DNA from: Pseudoalteromonas luteoviolacea
Lineage (GTDB): Bacteria > Pseudomonadota > Gammaproteobacteria > Enterobacterales > Alteromonadaceae
NCBI RefSeq assembly: GCF_001750165.1
Contig: NZ_CP015411.1
Coordinates: 2,012,001-2,076,000 of the forward strand
DNA: 64,000 nucleotides
Direction of reading: 5' to 3'
The notes beneath the pieces are model-generated. The model did not search any database and was not told the DNA's origin. It was given only the letters and a program-made list of their open reading frames with translations. Both the position numbers and the translations under genes were made by a program. Positions 61,370 to 64,000 of this stretch are shown piece by piece (position 1 is the stretch's first letter; every line of letters begins with the position of its first letter).

Positions 61370-62678
61370 ACGATTTATACTACCCATAGCGATACTCACC
61401 GTGTCTGTTTTACTGGTTGTATTTATATCATCCAATCCCCCCCAATCGAAGCGGGGTAAGGGTAAACCACAAGCAAAAATGGTTGTAGATTTTGAGGTGG
61501 TTAAAGAGAAACCTTTTACCATGATGATTGACAGCTATGGCATTGTAAAACCGCGTACACAAAGTGTCCTCGTAGCTCAAGTTTCTGGTGAAATTAGCTA
61601 TATAAGCGACAGTTTCAGAGATGGCGGCTTTTTCGAAAAAGGCGAATTGCTGCTGCAAATTGATGAAAGAGACTACAAAGCAGAAGTTCAAGTTGCCCGA
61701 GCTGAACTACTCAATGCACAACAAAGTTTGTTAGAAGAAGAAGCAAGAGGAAAGCAAGCGCAAGTTGATTGGCTACGATTAGGTGATGGTGGAAAAGCCA
61801 GTGACTTGGTGCTTAGAAAACCCCAATTAGAGGCGCAAAAAGCCAATGTGTTATCTGCTCAGGCAAAACTCGCAAAGGCTGAATTAGCATTGGAACGTAC
61901 TCGTTTAGTTGCCCCGTTTGATGGTCGGATACTCAGTAAAAAGGTCGATCTTGGACAAGTGGTTAGTAATAACAGCCAACTTGCAGAGATGTATGCAACA
62001 GACTACGTCGAAATAAGATTGCCTATTAACAACCGAGATTTGGCATTCATGCGCCTACCAGAGCACTTTAGAGATGGTAAAGCCGATATTCCTAACCCTG
62101 AGGTTTTGTTGTATTCAGATCTAGTTAAAGCGCAGCAATGGCGTGGGGTGGTGGTTCGTACAGAGGGCGCTATTAGTGAGCTTTCTCAGCAGCTGTATGT
62201 AGTGGCACAGTTGGAGGACCCGTTTTCGGTCGAGCAGGCAGGTGATTTTGCTATCAAGATTGGACAGTACGTGAATGCTCAAATAAAAGGGCGAACATTA
62301 GAGGGTGCGATTGCGATTCCAAGCAGCGCTATTTATCAGGGTACCTACGTGTATATCCTTGAAGAGAAAGATTTATTGATGCGTAAAGATATCACCGTAT
62401 CTTGGCAAAATGATGAGTTCGCCATTGTCGACTCGGGGCTTGTCGCAGGTATGCGATTGGTTACTACACCACTTGGGCAAGTAAGTTCAGGTACACAAGT
62501 AGTGTTGAATCGGAGTAAATCTGGTGGTGTTCAGGATATGCTTTCTGAATCGCCTACATGGCAAAAATTATCGGATAAACAGAAAAGTAGGTTAAAAAGG
62601 CTGGCGGAGCAACGCGGGATAAGTGTCGAGCAATTACTGGTTGAGCGTGAGCAAAAAGTGAAGGAGGCTGGCATATGA
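61356..62678 (+). CDS. RND periplasmic adaptor (membrane fusion protein)
   Basis: 440 residues. N-terminal membrane anchor about 6-26, a basic stretch, a lipoyl-like half (about 55-90, VLVAQVSGEISYISDSF), a coiled-coil hairpin with EVQVARAELLNAQQSLLEEEARGKQAQ (about 108-170), then LVAPFDGRILSKKVDLGQVV and a beta-barrel with FAIKIGQYVNAQIKG. The charged C-terminal tail LSDKQKSRLKRLAEQRGISVEQLLVE is unusual. ATG at 61356 overlaps the outer-membrane-factor gene; its stop overlaps the pump gene (ATGA). Confidence 0.92.
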   Translation: MTLAKRFILPIAILTVSVLLVVFISSNPPQSKRGKGKPQAKMVVDFEVVKEKPFTMMIDSYGIVKPRTQSVLVAQVSGEISYISDSFRDGGFFEKGELLLQIDERDYKAEVQVARAELLNAQQSLLEEEARGKQAQVDWLRLGDGGKASDLVLRKPQLEAQKANVLSAQAKLAKAELALERTRLVAPFDGRILSKKVDLGQVVSNNSQLAEMYATDYVEIRLPINNRDLAFMRLPEHFRDGKADIPNPEVLLYSDLVKAQQWRGVVVRTEGAISELSQQLYVVAQLEDPFSVEQAGDFAIKIGQYVNAQIKGRTLEGAIAIPSSAIYQGTYVYILEEKDLLMRKDITVSWQNDEFAIVDSGLVAGMRLVTTPLGQVSSGTQVVLNRSKSGGVQDMLSESPTWQKLSDKQKSRLKRLAEQRGISVEQLLVEREQKVKEAGI

Positions 62679-64000
62679 TAGCTTGGTTTACCCGTAATCC
62701 AGTCGCTGCAAACTTATTGATGTTGTCTATATTGTTCGGCGGCTTGTTTTCAATGTCGACAAAAATCCCATTGGAAGTCTTTCCTTCTTTTGAATTAGAT
62801 GTCATAAGCATCAATATGTCTCTACGGGGCGCAACGCCAGAAGATGTTGAGCAGGGGATCTCAATACGGATTGAAGAGGCGGTGCAAGATCTCGAAGGAG
62901 TAAAGCAAATTTCTAGTCGCTCCTCAGAGGGATCAGCAAATGTCAGGGTTGAAGTCGACTCAGGCTATGACCCCAGAGAAATGCTAGCGGATATTAAAAG
63001 TCGGGTAGATGCGATAAATACTTTTCCATCGGATGCAGAGAAGCCCGTAATTTCCTTGGCAGAACGAAAACGCGATGTGATTACAGTGACGGTGGCTGCG
63101 AGTTATTCGGAGAAAGAGACCCGTGAATTTGCAGAGCAAGTTCGAGATGATTTATTACGTATTGATGGGGTAACACAAGTAGAACTAGATGGGGTACGAG
63201 ACTACGAAATTGCCATTGAACTCAGCCAGGATAAGCTTAGACAATATGATTTATCGATAAAGCAAGTGGCCAATTTGATTGGGCAGTCCAGTGCAGATAT
63301 TTCAGCAGGAAATTTAAAGTCATCAGGCGGGGATATTTTGCTGCGTTCTAAAGGGCAGGCATATCGCAAAAATGAATTTGCGAGTATTCCAATAAAAACC
63401 AGTGCGGATGGTTCGGTTGTCTACTTATCTGATATAGCGACCATTATAGATGGATTCGAAGAGACTCCCGTTCGTACACGCTTCAATGGCAAGCAAGCCG
63501 CATTTATAGAGGTTTATCGCATAGGTCAACAAAGTGCAATTGAAGTTGCAGATAGAGTTAAGGCATATATCGAGGAACGACAAAATTCGCTGCCAAAGGG
63601 CTATGAGTTAAGTTATTGGGACGACGACTCAGTGATCGTCAAAAACCGAATTTCGACGTTGACCTCAAATGCACTTCAAGGTGGCATTTTAGTTTTAGCA
63701 TTGTTGACGCTATTTTTGCGTCCAGCCATCGCATTTTGGGTTTTTATAGGGATCCCTGTGTCTTTTATGGGGGCATTTTTAGCGATGCCGCTGTTTGGGA
63801 TCAGTCTCAATATAATGAGTTTGTTCGGATTTATTCTCGTTCTGGGTATTGTTGTGGATGATGCAATTGTGACGGGCGAAAATATTTATACTCATTTGAA
63901 TAGTGCAGAATCTGGAGAAGAAGCGGCAATAAAGGGCACGCAAGAGGTAGCGACACCTGTGACATTTGGTATCTTAACAACCGTGGCTGCATTTCTGCCG
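62675..64000 (+). CDS. RND (HAE1-type) efflux pump, N-terminal part
   Basis: 442 codons up to the window edge, open, no stop. ATG at 62675 overlaps the adaptor stop. TM1 is at about 9-28 (PVAANLLMLSILFGGLFSM), followed by the porter domain with GATPEDVEQGISIRIEEAV and GVKQISSRSSEGSANVRVEV. TM2 onward is at about 330 (ALQGGILVLALLTLFLRPAIAFWVFIGIPVSFMGAF), with GFILVLGIVVDDAIVTGENIY carrying the proton-relay Asp pair. The cut leaves the rest of the pump outside. Likely exports hydrophobic or amphipathic compounds; substrate unknown. Confidence 0.94.
   Translation, partial: MIAWFTRNPVAANLLMLSILFGGLFSMSTKIPLEVFPSFELDVISINMSLRGATPEDVEQGISIRIEEAVQDLEGVKQISSRSSEGSANVRVEVDSGYDPREMLADIKSRVDAINTFPSDAEKPVISLAERKRDVITVTVAASYSEKETREFAEQVRDDLLRIDGVTQVELDGVRDYEIAIELSQDKLRQYDLSIKQVANLIGQSSADISAGNLKSSGGDILLRSKGQAYRKNEFASIPIKTSADGSVVYLSDIATIIDGFEETPVRTRFNGKQAAFIEVYRIGQQSAIEVADRVKAYIEERQNSLPKGYELSYWDDDSVIVKNRISTLTSNALQGGILVLALLTLFLRPAIAFWVFIGIPVSFMGAFLAMPLFGISLNIMSLFGFILVLGIVVDDAIVTGENIYTHLNSAESGEEAAIKGTQEVATPVTFGILTTVAAFLP

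Noticed and set aside
1..64000. CRISPR arrays, rRNA or tRNA genes
   Set aside because: No regularly spaced repeats, no rRNA-like stretches and no cloverleaf with a T-loop were found by eye.

Overview
The window looks like chromosome from a marine gammaproteobacterium of the Alteromonadales, most likely Pseudoalteromonas or a close relative. This rests on the AT-rich base composition, a MotY-type (sodium-motor) flagellar protein next to RNase T, the mnmC/fabB divergent pair, a large TonB-dependent receptor with a tryptophan-halogenase-like neighbour and a SapC-family gene, and FabR- and FadR-like operators. I saw no rRNA, tRNA, CRISPR array, integrase, transposase or phage gene. The genus is inferred from gene order and not proven.

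Left part (1-19.4 kb), mostly housekeeping: the tail of a SnoaL-like gene; a LysR regulator divergent from a PEP-mutase/isocitrate-lyase-superfamily enzyme; an unknown gene; a DUF342 (FapA-type) protein; rnt and motY divergent; mnmC and fabB divergent with a FabR-like palindrome; smpB divergent from ratA-rnfH; a leftward block bepA-arsC/yfgD-wrbA-DUF2069 preceded by an unknown gene; a TusA-like gene overlapping a PerM/AI-2E transporter; and a three-part cysteine desulfurase / degenerate metallo-beta-lactamase-like / rhodanese fusion.

Sugar block (19.4-31.8 kb): a LacI-family repressor, pgi, zwf-pgl, a TonB-dependent receptor, a flavin-dependent halogenase-like gene and a SapC-family gene. Three identical 14-bp palindromes (TGACAGCGTTGTCA) lie upstream of pgi and, twice, of the receptor. 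A related palindrome lies between lacI and pgi. This reads as a local regulon coupling outer-membrane sugar uptake to glucose-6-phosphate metabolism.

Middle (31.9-42.5 kb): an exported isoaspartyl peptidase/asparaginase, a CBS-pair protein, hrpA, a lone receiver followed by a PilZ protein, a BaeS/BaeR-like two-component pair directly followed by a glycerate-kinase-like P-loop kinase, and a Tim44-domain membrane protein.

Right part (42.5-64 kb): an ECF sigma factor with a DUF3379 partner; a full MoxR-DUF58-DUF4381-BatA-BatB/C-BatD operon; fadI-fadJ behind a FadR-like operator; a small secreted peptide; two tandem, about 89% identical subtilisin/kexin-like proteases with P domains; and an RND efflux operon (outer-membrane factor, adaptor, pump) cut by the window end.

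Starts were moved inward from the longest reading frame for bepA, perM, pgi, the halogenase-like gene, the asparaginase, hrpA, the lone receiver and moxR, where a Shine-Dalgarno sequence or family length supports it. All similarity statements come from reading motifs by eye. No database search was run.
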